From: Leptidea sinapis
Taxonomy: Eukaryota > Arthropoda > Insecta > Lepidoptera > Pieridae
Length of the DNA: 64,000 nt
Direction of reading: 5' to 3'
Assembly (NCBI RefSeq): GCF_905404315.1
Contig: NC_066283.1
Location: forward strand, 7,130,001 to 7,194,000
The position numbers were made by a program, and so were the translations under genes. Positions within the stretch are counted from its first letter, which is position 1. Every line of letters begins with the position of its first letter. A model generated the notes under the pieces. The model was not told where the DNA came from, made no database searches, and saw only the letters and a list, made by a program, of their open reading frames with translations. Below, piece by piece: positions 1 to 9,382 of the stretch.

Positions 1-38
1 CTTTGTAGAGCGCTAGAATGTGGGCCGGCTTGAAGTAT
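1..38 (-). mobile_element. LINE-C fragment (window edge)
   Basis: The reverse complement closely matches 38682-38719 of the long LINE-C copy in this window, inside its C-terminal coding region. It is cut by the window edge. Confidence 0.7.
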
Positions 39-94
39 CAATTAGATTATTGATTATTAAAGTACCTAAGTCGGATCATCTTCTGTACAAAGCA

Positions 95-175
95 TAAGGA
101 AGCTCATTCGGCATTCCAGACCTTGGTTGTATCTGGAAGAAAGTTCCTTGAAAACCGCACTGTAGTGGAATGCGC
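95..175 (-). mobile_element. LINE-C tail fragment
   Basis: The reverse complement matches the region of LINE-C encoding VRFSR, FLP and KVWN (compare 39025-39085), with about a dozen differences. It lies directly downstream, in the gene's sense, of the exon at 205-371, inside the next intron. Confidence 0.65.
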
Positions 176-204
176 GATTTTGAGTAGTTCAGAATGGGAC
201 TCAC

Positions 205-371
205 CAGTGATGCTGAAGTGCCTCAGCCTGTAGTACTCCTCCTCGACGCCAGTGTTGGGCATCGAAGCCACGCGGGCTCGCTGCTGTGGTAGACCCAGCA
301 GTTGTCTCTCTCCCGTGCGGGAGCGGGCCGCCTTCACCGACTGAGACCGCGAGTGGTGCGGACTTCCATAC
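205..371 (-). CDS. Coding exon (third seen) of a minus-strand gene, disordered Ser/Arg-rich protein
   Basis: A GC-rich 167-nt exon in AT-rich surroundings. On the minus strand it starts after an acceptor (GTGATCAG, AG at 373-372) and ends at a consensus donor (CACTG followed by GTGAGT at 204-199). The open frame encodes about 55 residues, beginning YGSPHHSRSQSVK and ending EEEYYRLRHFSITG. It takes 1 nt from the previous exon and leaves 1 nt, which fits the 2 nt left by the exon at 20917-21157, so the two probably join across a 20.5 kb intron. The stretch is basic and serine-rich, with no membrane segment or known catalytic motif. The ending reminds me of the segment before the GTPase core in insect RGK-type Ras-like proteins. 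That is memory-based and unverified. The gene continues beyond the left edge. Confidence 0.6.
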
Positions 372-614
372 CTGATCACATACACTCACATTATTTATAT
401 ATATGGCAGTCAAGAACGTCGAGCCAAGAGGCGACTACGAAGATGAATGGTCTTGGCTCGAGCGTAATCGGCGTGCGGTGCGAGTGCAGGCGAGAGCGGG
501 CTCCGGGCTAGGTTCAGGTCTGAGGCATCAATTCGCGAATGGGTGGAGTTTTTGTCGTTCAATATATCACATATTCTATATAATCAACATATTCAATATA
601 TTTCATAATATCCT

Positions 615-885
615 ATTTTTACCCGAGTTCAATAAAGGAGGAGGTTCTCAGTTCGTCGGTATTTTTTTATGTTTGTTACCTCAGAACAGCACAGGATCCA
701 TGACAAAGTAACGGAACTCTTCAATTCAGGGCATATTGACGATCCTCGGCCGAATCTTATTTTTTATACTATCCGGATATTTGAGTCAACTACCGTAACA
801 TCGTTATGGTCAAGTAATTGTCGTATTTGAATATGATAGATGACCAATGGAACTCCTTAACGACTTACAATCTTTAGCTGTATTT
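615..885 (+). repeat. AACCGACTTC-type dispersed repeat, 5'-truncated copy
   Basis: Shares the block AAAGGAGGAGGTTCTCA, then ATGTTTGTTACCTCA, AAAGTAACGGAACTCTTC and GGAACTCCTTAACGACTTAC with the copy at 24257-24810. The leading AACCGACTTC end is missing here. Such repeats are widespread in Lepidoptera. The transposon class is not clear from this copy. Confidence 0.6.
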
Positions 886-1442
886 CTAACCGTCCCTAAT
901 CAAATTGCAATGCGTTTACGTTTATTGCTGCATCCCAAAATTATGAAGGACAAGACATCACATTTAGACAAATTATTAGTAATTGTACTTCAGATTCATT
1001 AAAAATAAAAATAACATAACAAAGAAACAACTGACTTTAAAAAAACTATTTCAAAAACTAAGATATAAGATATAATATTTCCCATTAGTGCGTTATGCAC
1101 TAAAGATAAAAAAAAATATTTTTATTAGTCTAATTTTAATTAGTCTAATTCTAATTCTAGTTACAATTATTGATAAATTTGCAGTCTGTGTCAGCCAAGG
1201 TAGGTTTGTAACTATATACAAAGTTAAAGGTGAGGTGTGCTTGTGTCGCACGCATAACGTGACAAGGCGAGAGACGAGGATGGGGCCGCACGGAAGTACA
1301 CCAATTATTATATTGAATAAAAATATTTTTATTTGAATTTGAATCAACTTCACAAGGTTATTTACTCTCAAAGTTTTAGTTGCCCTATTTTGAACTATAT
1401 GCTTGAAGTCAGTATTTATTTTCTAGTAAATTTCTTAGTTAT
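886..1442. other. Intronic AT-rich DNA, no gene seen
   Basis: No exon or clear repeat recognised. Positions ~1108-1130 and ~1312-1335 both carry the near-palindrome AAAAATATTTTTATT, bracketing a GC-richer core at 1235-1300. This could be the ends of a small element, but the signal is weak. Confidence 0.4.
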
Positions 1443-1600
1443 GTACAAATAAAATTTGAAAAACAAAATTTTATGAACGATGCGGGACCCGAACCCACGA
1501 CCTCCGGCGTTCCGTACCGGTGCTCTAACCAACTGAGATAACCGTTCCGGTAACGTATCGTTATAAAATCTTGTTTGATTTGTTCAACTCTCAGGTTGTG
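1443..1600 (-). repeat. Composite tRNA-like repeat, tRNA-like module
   Basis: On the minus strand it reads CACAACCTGAGAGTTGAACA, a tRNA-like stretch with ATCTCAGTTGGTTAGAGCA (box A-like) and GGTTCGGGTCCCG (box B-like), then CGTTCATAAAATTTTGTTT and an AAATTTTATTTGT tail. The same order is seen at 39267-39420, 52397-52610 and 55597-55829. It is not a functional tRNA gene, because no full cloverleaf can be drawn. Confidence 0.65.
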
Positions 1601-2098
1601 TATATGGCTTCGTTCTTAGTTATGTATATGGCTCGCGTGTGCCATGACAGTTTCAGACAGAAGTAATACATCAACAGAACTCCCATCTGATCTATAGGTC
1701 TGCCTTTAGATTTCTGTTCGTCTCAAGGCCTTTATTCCAGAATCGTTCTGCCCTATCATGTTTTCGGGCTATGTGTCCTGCTCAATCCCACTTCTTGACG
1801 ATATGCCTTGTTTTATAGCATCGGTGACTTAAGTTTGCTCTCTAAGCCAGGTAATCTTCTCTTTGTCTATTACCATTACTATCTACCATTTAGTATTATT
1901 ATTATATGAAACAGGGACGTACAACAATTCAATTTCGTTCATCAAATTATCGTTTCAAAATACCCTCAAATTAACATAATAAAAAGATGAATTTAAATTA
2001 AACTAATAGGACTAAATTGATTATTTAATGTTCAAAGCTCGAAACAAAAGATTCTTAAATTTAAAGCTAACTGATTCTTCTATTATGTTCTTCTATTC

Positions 2099-2404
2099 CA
2101 CCTTCGCACGACACGCCACAAGTTAGGATATCATCCCCACCATCTGGATGTGTGGCGGTCCTCCACAGTGCGGTTTTCAAGGAGCTTTCTTCCTCGCACT
2201 ACAAAGCTGTGGAATGGGATTCCTTGTGCGGTGTTTCCGGGACGATACGACATGGGTACCTTCAAAAAAAGCGCGTACACCTTCCTTAAAGGCCGGCAAC
2301 GCTCTTGTGATTCCTCTGGTGTTGCAAGAGAATGTGGGCGGCGGTGATCACTTAACACCAGGTAACCCGTACGCTCGTTTGTCCTGCTATTCCATAAAAA
2401 AAAA
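2099..2404 (+). mobile_element. LINE-C 3' end fragment
   Basis: Nearly identical to 38963-39266 of the long LINE-C copy, covering the last ~80 codons (VWRSSTVRFSRSFLP onward), the short 3' UTR and the A-rich terminus (TATTCCATAAAAA). It is 5'-truncated, as expected of target-primed retrotransposition. Confidence 0.85.
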
Positions 2405-2469
2405 TTCTTGTCTGACATGTTAACGATGGTTTCCTTTCGATGATACCACAAATACTTTCAATTGAAAAC

Positions 2470-2570
2470 ACCACCTTCCCACACTATAAACTAGGATAAC
2501 CCCACCATCCGCATGTCTGGTGGTCTGCTATAATACGGTTTCCAAAGAACTTTCTTCCATGTAAAATCAA
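2470..2570 (+). mobile_element. Degraded LINE-C related tail
   Basis: Diverged match to the VWRSS...FSR..FLP coding stretch: CACCATCCGCATGTCTGGTGG, then CGGTTTCCAAAGAACTTTCT. It is an older copy than the one just upstream. Confidence 0.5.
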
Positions 2571-2689
2571 ATGATATATGATCTTGGAATAGACGGACAG
2601 ACGGACATACAAACGAAATAATTCATCATAATCTAACAACTTAATTAAAATACTCTCAATCCTGTGCTATACAAGTTTAATATAATATT

Positions 2690-2925
2690 GACACACATTT
2701 ACACAACTTATCTTGCCCCAAACTAGGCATAGCCTGTACTATGGGTACAATACAACGATATATTTAATACAATATACTTAATTAAACATACATAAATACA
2801 TATCAACATCCATGACTCGTAAACAAACATCCATATTCATCATATAAATGATTGCTCCTACCGGGATTCGAATTTAGTCAGGGTCACTAACCATTCGGCT
2901 ATATGGTCGTCATAAAGGTAAAAGA
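2690..2925 (-). mobile_element. tRNA-derived SINE
   Basis: On the minus strand, 2860-2925 carries TAGCCGAATGG (box A, TRGYNNARNGG) and ATTCGAATCCCGG (box B, GGTTCGANTCC) at tRNA-like spacing, followed by an AT-rich body ending in the motif TTTGGGGCAAGATAAG. The box A/B arrangement is the usual RNA polymerase III promoter of tRNA-derived SINEs. Related body sequence recurs at 30940-30990 and 46220-46330. Confidence 0.6.
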
Positions 2926-3308
2926 AGTATTGCTTCTTTTTAGCCAATATACGAAATAACTTTTGAGCCAGTAGGCTTTGATAATCTTATGTCTCAAAAC
3001 TACTATGGGTACTTATTCGCTATACGCATGAGGCAGACCACAATTTTAAATGTGGCACAGTAAATTAGCACACGATAAACATAAATAAGTTGTTAAATTA
3101 TCACATTTAAAATTTTGTAGCAAAAAGTTTATTTTCAATTAAGATAAGGTTTGCGTGCGTGCTAACAGTAGGGCGGGCGGCGCCGACTTCGAGACGATAT
3201 AAGGTTGTCTACAACTGTAACTAACTATTGTATTCTCAACCGACTTCAAATAAGAAAGATGTTATAAGTATAGTGTCATGGTTTGATTAAATGATTTTGA
3301 TTTTTATT

Positions 3309-3418
3309 TGAGTCCCACATCGTTCATAAAATTTTGTTTACCAAATTTTATTTGTGTATTAATCCTAGAAGTGAGGGTTATCACTTTACAACAAACATAA
3401 CAAATTACTTAGATTAAA
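3309..3418 (+). repeat. Composite tRNA-like repeat, 3' part plus linker
   Basis: Starts within the box B region (GAGTCCCACATCGTTCATAA), continues through the ATAAAATTTTG...AAATTTTATTTGTGTA block, then the linker CCTAGAAGTGAGGGTTATCAC and AACATAACAAATTA. The linker matches 36762-36812, so the module order is shared between copies. Confidence 0.6.
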
Positions 3419-3648
3419 TATATTAATATTCCTTGCACACTTACCTTTACATATTTAAATTGTAGGTGAGCTTATGCATCTACGGCACTCGTTATTTGTT
3501 TGAGTTTTTTTTATGTTTAATCACTATGTTTTCTTTTTTTTTTAACTCACGCAAGTAAGTCAAAACGTTTGAGTAGTTTAGTGAGACACCTTACATCCAT
3601 TTAATAAAATAAAAATAAAATGCTAAAACTTTAAATATACATTAAAAA

Positions 3649-3781
3649 GAATGAGTTTCTTGCCACTTCTGCATAATAAAGTTCGAACTTTTCCGAAGTT
3701 GTGTTAAAATCTTTCATATTCATAAGTGTCATTTTGACGTAATTGAATAATTTTTTTGTCTTTCTGTTTTGTTTAATGCAA
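3649..3781 (+). mobile_element. LINE 3' UTR-type fragment
   Basis: Contains GAGTTTCTTGCCACTTCT, TCCGAAGTTG and CATAAGTGTCATTTTGACGT, a 3' UTR signature that also appears at 42760-42890 (+) and 59790-59840 (-). No coding sequence remains. Confidence 0.45.
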
Positions 3782-4272
3782 ACAGCTTGATCCATTTGAC
3801 CGCGTGCAACGCAGAGCAGGTGGAATTGTCGGGGACCCAATGCTCTGTGAACGGCTGGATCACTTGGCGTTGCGTAGAGACGTCGCTTCATTGTGTGTCT
3901 TCTACCGTATTTATCACGGGGAGTGTTTTATCCGAAGAGCTGTTTAACCTAATTCCTGCCGCCGAATTCCACTTTCGCACGACACGACACATGTTAGGAT
4001 ATCATCCTCACCATCTGGAGGTGTGGCGGTCCTCCACAGTGCGGTTTACAAGGAGCTTTCTTCCACGTACTACAAAGCTGTGGAATGAACTTCCTTGTGC
4101 GGTGTTTCCGGGACGATACGACATGGGTACCTTCAAAAAAAGCGCGTACACCTTCCTTAAAGGCCGGCAACGCTCCTATGATTCCTCTGGTGTTGCAAGA
4201 GATTGTTGGCGGCGGTGATCACTTAACAACAGGTGACCCGTACACTCGTTTGTCCTCCTATTCCATAAAAAA
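3782..4272 (+). mobile_element. LINE-C 3' end fragment
   Basis: Matches 38778-39266 of LINE-C from the CTTGATCCATTTGACCGCG block through the last ~145 codons to the A-rich 3' end (TATTCCATAAAAAA). The frame is broken by small indels. The frame at 3769-4218 still encodes recognisable LINE-C C-terminus (EELFNLIPAAEFHFRTTRH). Confidence 0.85.
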
Positions 4273-4904
4273 AAACAATTTGTTATTTTATGTTATTTCC
4301 CTCATTATTGACCTAAGATCAGCGTAAGAGATGCTCCCAACTTAACCCAATGGGTGTAGTAACAACAGTTGCCAAGCCTATAATCCGATACCTATATTGC
4401 TAATAAATCGTGACATATTTGTACTAACATACACTTGACACTAGTCAAAAATATTTTTTTTTCTAAATTATTTAATAGTTTAACATTAAATTTATGAAAA
4501 TGTGTAGTTTTCGTTCGTGTGTGTACAGCCTTAGTGTGACGTTGATAAATGAAGGAGTGAGGCGCTAGGTCGAGCCGGCGCGAGTCGGGCCGCTCGGGGG
4601 AAACTCTTACTGTTACTGTTCGCTATTACCAACTTATTTGACACCTGTATGTTAGCTCTAGATTGTATCTGCTTTTTATTAATAGCCTACGTAGTGTGGC
4701 CCATTTTTAAGCTTTAATGCTATACAGGATGTTATAGTTACATTAAAATAATTTCGAATATTTTTTGTTAGTTATCGACAGATGAAAATATTGATGTGAA
4801 AAACATCGTTAATAATGCACCACCAATTGATTTAGCTTCGAGTTATGAAGAGAATACAAACTAAACACAAAATTCACAGTAAACTGCAATTGCAGTAAAA
4901 TTTT
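4273..4904. other. Intronic DNA with one GC-rich block
   Basis: No exon or repeat identified. The block 4555-4605 (GGCGCTAGGTCGAGCCGGCG and following) is strikingly GC-rich against ~30% GC flanks. Confidence 0.4.
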
Positions 4905-5218
4905 ACCAGTGGGAGGCTCCTTTGCACAGGATGCCGGCTAGATTATGGGTACCACAACGGCGTCTATTTCTGGCGTGAAGCAGTAATGTATAAGCATTAC
5001 TGTGTTTCGGTCTGAAGGGCACCGTATCTAGTGAAATTACTGGGCAAATGAGACTTATCATTTTATGTCTCAAGGTGACGAGCGCAATTTTAGTGCCGCT
5101 CAGAATTTTTTAGTTTTTCAAGAATCCTGAGCGGCACTGCATTGTAATGGGCAGGGCGTATCAATGACCATCAGCTAAACGTCCTTCCCATCTCGTCCCT
5201 CATTATCATAAAAAAAAA
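4905..5218 (+). mobile_element. Family A SINE-like retroposon, full-length copy
   Basis: Begins ACCAGTGGGAGGCTCCTTTG and ends TCGTCCCTCATTATCATA plus an A run, the family's full extent (~310 bp). Internal inverted repeats (GGCGCC region, CAGTAATG/CATTACTG, and GCCGCTCAG/CTGAGCGGC) predict two hairpins. No open frame is conserved. It is probably a non-coding retroposon, and the A-rich end argues for LINE-mediated retrotransposition. I suspect it belongs to a known butterfly SINE group such as Metulj, but cannot verify this. Confidence 0.8.
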
Positions 5219-5699
5219 TTACGACCGTTACATAATTTGGTGAACCGTTGTTGGGTTTTTGTGTTCTTACTACCACCAACTATAAAATACTAAAGAACAG
5301 CAACTCATTTAAGAAAACCTACGCTCCTGATGTTCGAACCCTCAATCCGTTTCCACAAGGGGAGTTAGTCAAGATTAACGGGCTTTTAAAACCGTGCACA
5401 TCACCTGTAGCCCTATTCTCGTAACAAAACGAGAAGAGGGTCGAAGAGACCTTTTATCTAAAAGTTAAATTTCGTATTCTTGTAACACAAATTGACGGTT
5501 CAGTTTAGAGTGTGATGAAGTTGTGATCCAATCGAATGATGCGTATAACAAGATCGAACGTCAATTGTTGGGAAATGCGTTTTCTGTAAAATTTTAAGTT
5601 TTGATGATGGTGTCAGTGACTAGCTGCCCTAACCCTCCAGCACAAATATAGGAATCACATTTTAAGTTTTTGCGATTAAGTTTACAATATTATAATAGA

Positions 5700-5960
5700 C
5701 TAGCTGACCCGGCAAACGTTGTGTTGCCATATATATTATTTTTAGAGTTAGACCGTTTCTTGAGCATTGCATCATTACTTTATCAATCTAAAATAAAAGA
5801 ATTTTTCTAAAATATACGTAGCCCAAGTTACTCCTTATTTACATCAGCTACCTGCCAATAGAAGTCCCGTCAAAATCGTTCCAGCCATTTCAGAGATAAG
5901 CTGGAACAAATAGACAGACAGACAGACAAAATTTATAAAAAATTACATTTTGGTGTAGGT
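5700..5960 (-). mobile_element. Non-autonomous Helitron, 3' end at left
   Basis: Starts CTAGCTGACCCGGCAAACGT. Read on the minus strand this is a Helitron 3' terminus (...GGGTCAGCTAG) preceded by the hairpin GGCAA/TTGCC, placed about ten bases from CTAG. It carries the internal phrase for AGAAGTCCCGTCAAAATCG and the GACAGACAGACA block. The 5' end is uncertain. No protein is encoded. Confidence 0.6.
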
Positions 5961-6123
5961 ACCGTATATATATTCATATACATGTAGTAAAAAACGGTTA
6001 ATTCAATATTACAAACAGACACTCTAATTTTATTTATATGTGATGATTCATTAATTGATGTCATATCCTAATTTGAATAAAAAAAATTGAATTTGAAAAA
6101 AAAAAAATTAATGTGTATAGATA

Positions 6124-6263
6124 GTGTGTAGTGGATATCTATTGTGTAATTAAAATGTATTGAAACTAGGTCTTATATCATGTTAATTATTAAATATGGT
6201 GTGTAGTGGATATCTATTGTGTAATTATAATGTTTTGAAACTGTAGGTCTTATATCATGTTAA
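6124..6263. repeat. 75-bp tandem repeat (two of three units)
   Basis: Units begin GTGTGTAGTGGATATCTATT at 6124 and 6199 (75 bp apart), and each ends near TTATATCATGTTAA. A third, shorter unit starts at 6623 after an inserted Helitron (6264-6603). Confidence 0.8.
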
Positions 6264-6603
6264 CTAGCTGACCCGGCAAACGTTGTTTTGCCATATAAAG
6301 TATAATTCACGCGATAGTTTTATAAGTAATAAAATATTGCCTATATTATAGCCTGTACATCATTTTGTTCTATTGTCAATAGTTTTTGCAGCGCACGCAA
6401 AAATAGGTTTTCGATTTTACACCTTGTGTTACAAAATAGCAATTTTATTAAGGATCCCTAATTTTAAAAAAAATACATAGCCTATAGCCTTCCTCGATAA
6501 ATGGACTACCCAACACTGAAAGAATCATTCAAATCGGACCAGTAGTACCAGAGATTAGCGCGTTCAAACAAACAAACAAACACTGCAGCTTTATAATATT
6601 ATC
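6264..6603 (-). mobile_element. Non-autonomous Helitron inserted in a tandem array
   Basis: Left end CTAGCTGACCCGGCAAACGT with the hairpin GGCAA...TTGCC, the same terminus as at 5700. The right end lies near CAGCTTTATAATATTAT. It separates unit 2 and unit 3 of the 75-bp tandem repeat, so it inserted after the array formed. Internal sequence includes the CAAACAAACAAACA run common in insect Helitrons. Confidence 0.65.
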
Positions 6604-6622
6604 ATGTTAATTAATATAGATA

Positions 6623-6680
6623 GTGTGTAGTGGATATCTATTAAAATGTATTGAAACTGTAGGTCGTATATCATGTTAAG
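6623..6680. repeat. Third unit of the 75-bp tandem repeat
   Basis: GTGTGTAGTGGATATCTATT followed by an internal deletion, then TTGAAACTGTAGGTCGTATATCATGTTAA.. as in units 1 and 2. Confidence 0.75.
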
Positions 6681-7847
6681 GTCCTAATAACAACGAGTGT
6701 CTGAGTGTTCAGATTAAATTCGGATTTCACCAACACAATCTAAACGCAGTTATAGCTCAAATGTTGATCGCCGAATTTTGGACGTTCAACATATTATTTG
6801 ATCGCGTTCAATAGCTGTCGCTGTCGTAGTTGAAACATTGAAATTTAATAATTTTGATTTTGTTCATACTAATCGATGACAGTTTTGACAGGTATCTAAT
6901 ACATTCTATTGTATATGACATTTAAACTCAGTTTACGTCAACACGCTCATTGGTGAAATCGGTTTGTGTTTAATCGAGATCAAGGCTGGCACTTGAACTT
7001 GTTTACTTAAAAGTGAGTTTTATTAAACTCAGTCTGAAATATCATTGGTGGAATCGAGGCTTACACATTATCTTGTATATATCATTAGCATTATATAAAA
7101 CCATTACATCTCTATATTGGCTATTAATAAAAATTAAGGAACTTTAGGTCTAGATAACATCCTGCTTATGAAAACAATTTAAATAATATGAACGTGTGTT
7201 TCTGTTAAATCTGGCTTAAATAAACAAATTTATAAACAATCTATCCGAGTTTCATTGTAATGAAATGAGCGGCTTCGTGTTTGGTTAACCGCTATTGAAC
7301 CGAATGCCATTTTATCCGGCTATTTGAGGCTTTCTTATCGATATTGCGAACGAGTGAATAATAAAGCATCAATACTGATAAACGTAAAGACTACTTGTTT
7401 CTATTGTACTTTTGAGTTCTATTGAGTTATATTTTGTCCAACCGATGTTACTTTTTTTTAATAAGCAAAAACAATTCACAGCCCAAAGTTAACCGTGCCT
7501 GTCTATCGCTTGTTCTGCTCTCTCATTTGCACGTTTCACGAGGAACGTGACATTTTTTCAATTACCTACGCTTGACCTTTTTTGGTTTTGTAAGGGTTAC
7601 CAACGGGGTATTACTAAGCCTACTCTATCCGCCCGTCCATCTCTCCATCCATTGCCGATGTAACAACATAATATAATGAATAATAAATTTATAGCATTTT
7701 TATAGCGCCTTCTCCAGTTTATTTAAAGACCCTCTCAAGATCACAAAGTTTCGAATACGTATTATGCGTGGTCTCCTTGCACTTTAATACTTTTTTATTG
7801 TAAGGCTGCAAAATAGGTTTGGCTCACTAAATGGAACCATGATTTGG
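6681..7847. other. Intronic AT-rich DNA, nothing recognised
   Basis: No open frame with coding character, no splice-flanked candidate exon and no repeat that recurs in the window. Confidence 0.4.
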
Positions 7848-7915
7848 TCAAGATCGCTGGGATAGGTTGATTGTCTTTGTCCAGCAGTGGATGTCTTCCG
7901 GCTGAGATGATGATG
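7848..7915 (+). mobile_element. RTE-type LINE 3' terminus
   Basis: GGTCAAGATCGCTGGGATAG, TTTGTCCAGCAGTGGATG, CGGCTGAGATGATGATGATG. This is the end of the RTE-like ORF (compare 49650-49745) followed by the TGATGA tail typical of RTE elements. Confidence 0.7.
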
Positions 7916-8244
7916 ATGAAAATAGGTTTGTTAGAAATAAAATGATCGTACGGAAACACAATGATTATTCAGTTAATATTATCATCTTTGTAAAAAGCAT
8001 CAACATAATATTTAAAAAAAACATGTTTATTGTGTTGTATAAAAACAAGTGCCAACGTTGTTTTACATTATAAATTAAGAAAGTGCGCGCTCATTGTATG
8101 AATTGTCTATATGTAATGAAATGTCATTGACTGAATTATTTTTATTGCAAATAGATAGGAATTTCTAAGACAAAAAATGTAGGTTTCGGATAAGTGATCA
8201 TCATAAATAAAATACTAAAATCTTCTCTAAAACACGCTGCATCT

Positions 8245-8320
8245 TATGGTCTAAATATTATTCCCGTTCAGTAGTTTTCGTAGTATAACTGAAGGAAAGA
8301 AACAGCTCTTCATTTGTAAG
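8245..8320 (-). mobile_element. Helitron internal fragment
   Basis: CAGTAGTTTTCGTAGTATAACTGAAGG and AGCTCTTCATTTGTAAG match the internal repeat unit of the Helitron at 44296-44905. No ends are present. Strand is taken from that copy. Confidence 0.45.
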
Positions 8321-8433
8321 CATAGATTATAGTTAATGTTCTATTTTCTTCTTTAAAGTGATAGCATTATATGTTTGTTGTTTTTTCAGTAACTTCCTTT
8401 GTCTGTTGTCAATTTAATCAAATAGTTATTAAC

Positions 8434-8745
8434 TTTTTTTTATGAAAATAAGGGACGAGACGAGCAGGACGTTTAGCTGATGGTAATTGATACGCCCTAC
8501 AATGTTATTACAATGCAGTGCCGCTAGGATTCTTGAAAACCACAAAAATTCTGAGCGGCATTAAAATTGCACACGTCAACTTTAGACATAAGATGTTAAG
8601 TCTCATTTGCCCAGTAATCTCACTAGCTACGGGGCCCTTCAGACCGAAACACAGTAATGCTTACACATTACTGCTTCATGGCAGAAATAGGAGCCGTTGT
8701 GGTACCCATAAGCCGGCATCCTGTGCAAAGGAGCCTCCTACTGGT
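8434..8745 (-). mobile_element. Family A SINE-like retroposon, full-length copy
   Basis: Reverse orientation: a T run and ATGAAAATAAGGGACGAGAC at the left, AGCCTCCTACTGGT at the right. Both hairpins are recognisable. The 8518-8751 open frame runs through the repeat and is not a gene. Confidence 0.8.
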
Positions 8746-9259
8746 ACATAACACGTATGTCACATACCAACAACTAAATAAAACATATTATAAATAATTC
8801 ATCCTGTATAATACAATTTACTTAGAGATATAAAAGCCCAGATAAGTAGCAATAAAACGACTCACGCTGCTTTTCACAAAGGCGGTTATTATGTTTAATG
8901 GTGAAGGAGAAAAGTATTATAAAATATTAAAATCTACTCCCGGCCTAGGTAGAGGTCAATAGCCGCGTTTGGCGACAGGGTAATGCAATGCTTATGAATT
9001 TTGCACATTTTCAATTTACTCGTAAATTCCTTAGTTTATTAGTTCATTACAATGATTCATTGTCATTCAAAAATTGTCACGAATTGATCTCAGAAAAAGG
9101 CGAGATACCACAGAAATGATTACTTGAGACGTTTGTGTGGAACCCTAGCCTAGGAGTTGACAACTACGGCGCTACTAATCCAATAAATCTATCAATTTAC
9201 AGGATATACTTAACAGCTGGTGATTGCCTGATTCAATTCAAATTGTGTACTCAGAATAC
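8746..9259. other. Intronic DNA, nothing recognised
   Basis: AT-rich and without candidate exon or repeat. Confidence 0.4.
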
Positions 9260-9382
9260 ATTATTATAACACTAGAAATAAGGGATTGCTTGTAACTAAT
9301 TCTAATAGGCTTCATAAGATACATAATAGCTTTAAGGGTAAATTAGTTACAAGCAATCCCTTATTTCTAGTGTTATAATAAT
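9260..9382. repeat. Perfect 42-bp inverted repeat derived from LINE-Z
   Basis: Left arm 9260-9301 and right arm 9341-9382 are exact reverse complements (42 of 42 by eye) with a 39-nt loop. The left arm and loop match 48006-48092 of the LINE-Z copy, within and after its last codons (YYNTRIRDCL). A LINE-Z fragment has therefore been copied back on itself. Confidence 0.85.

Noticed and set aside
1480..1560. A tRNA gene (box A and box B present)
   Set aside because: The same sequence is embedded in a multi-copy composite repeat and cannot form a complete cloverleaf. Treated as repeat.
8518..8751. Open frame of 77 codons as a gene
   Set aside because: It lies entirely within a family A copy, and other copies have it disrupted.
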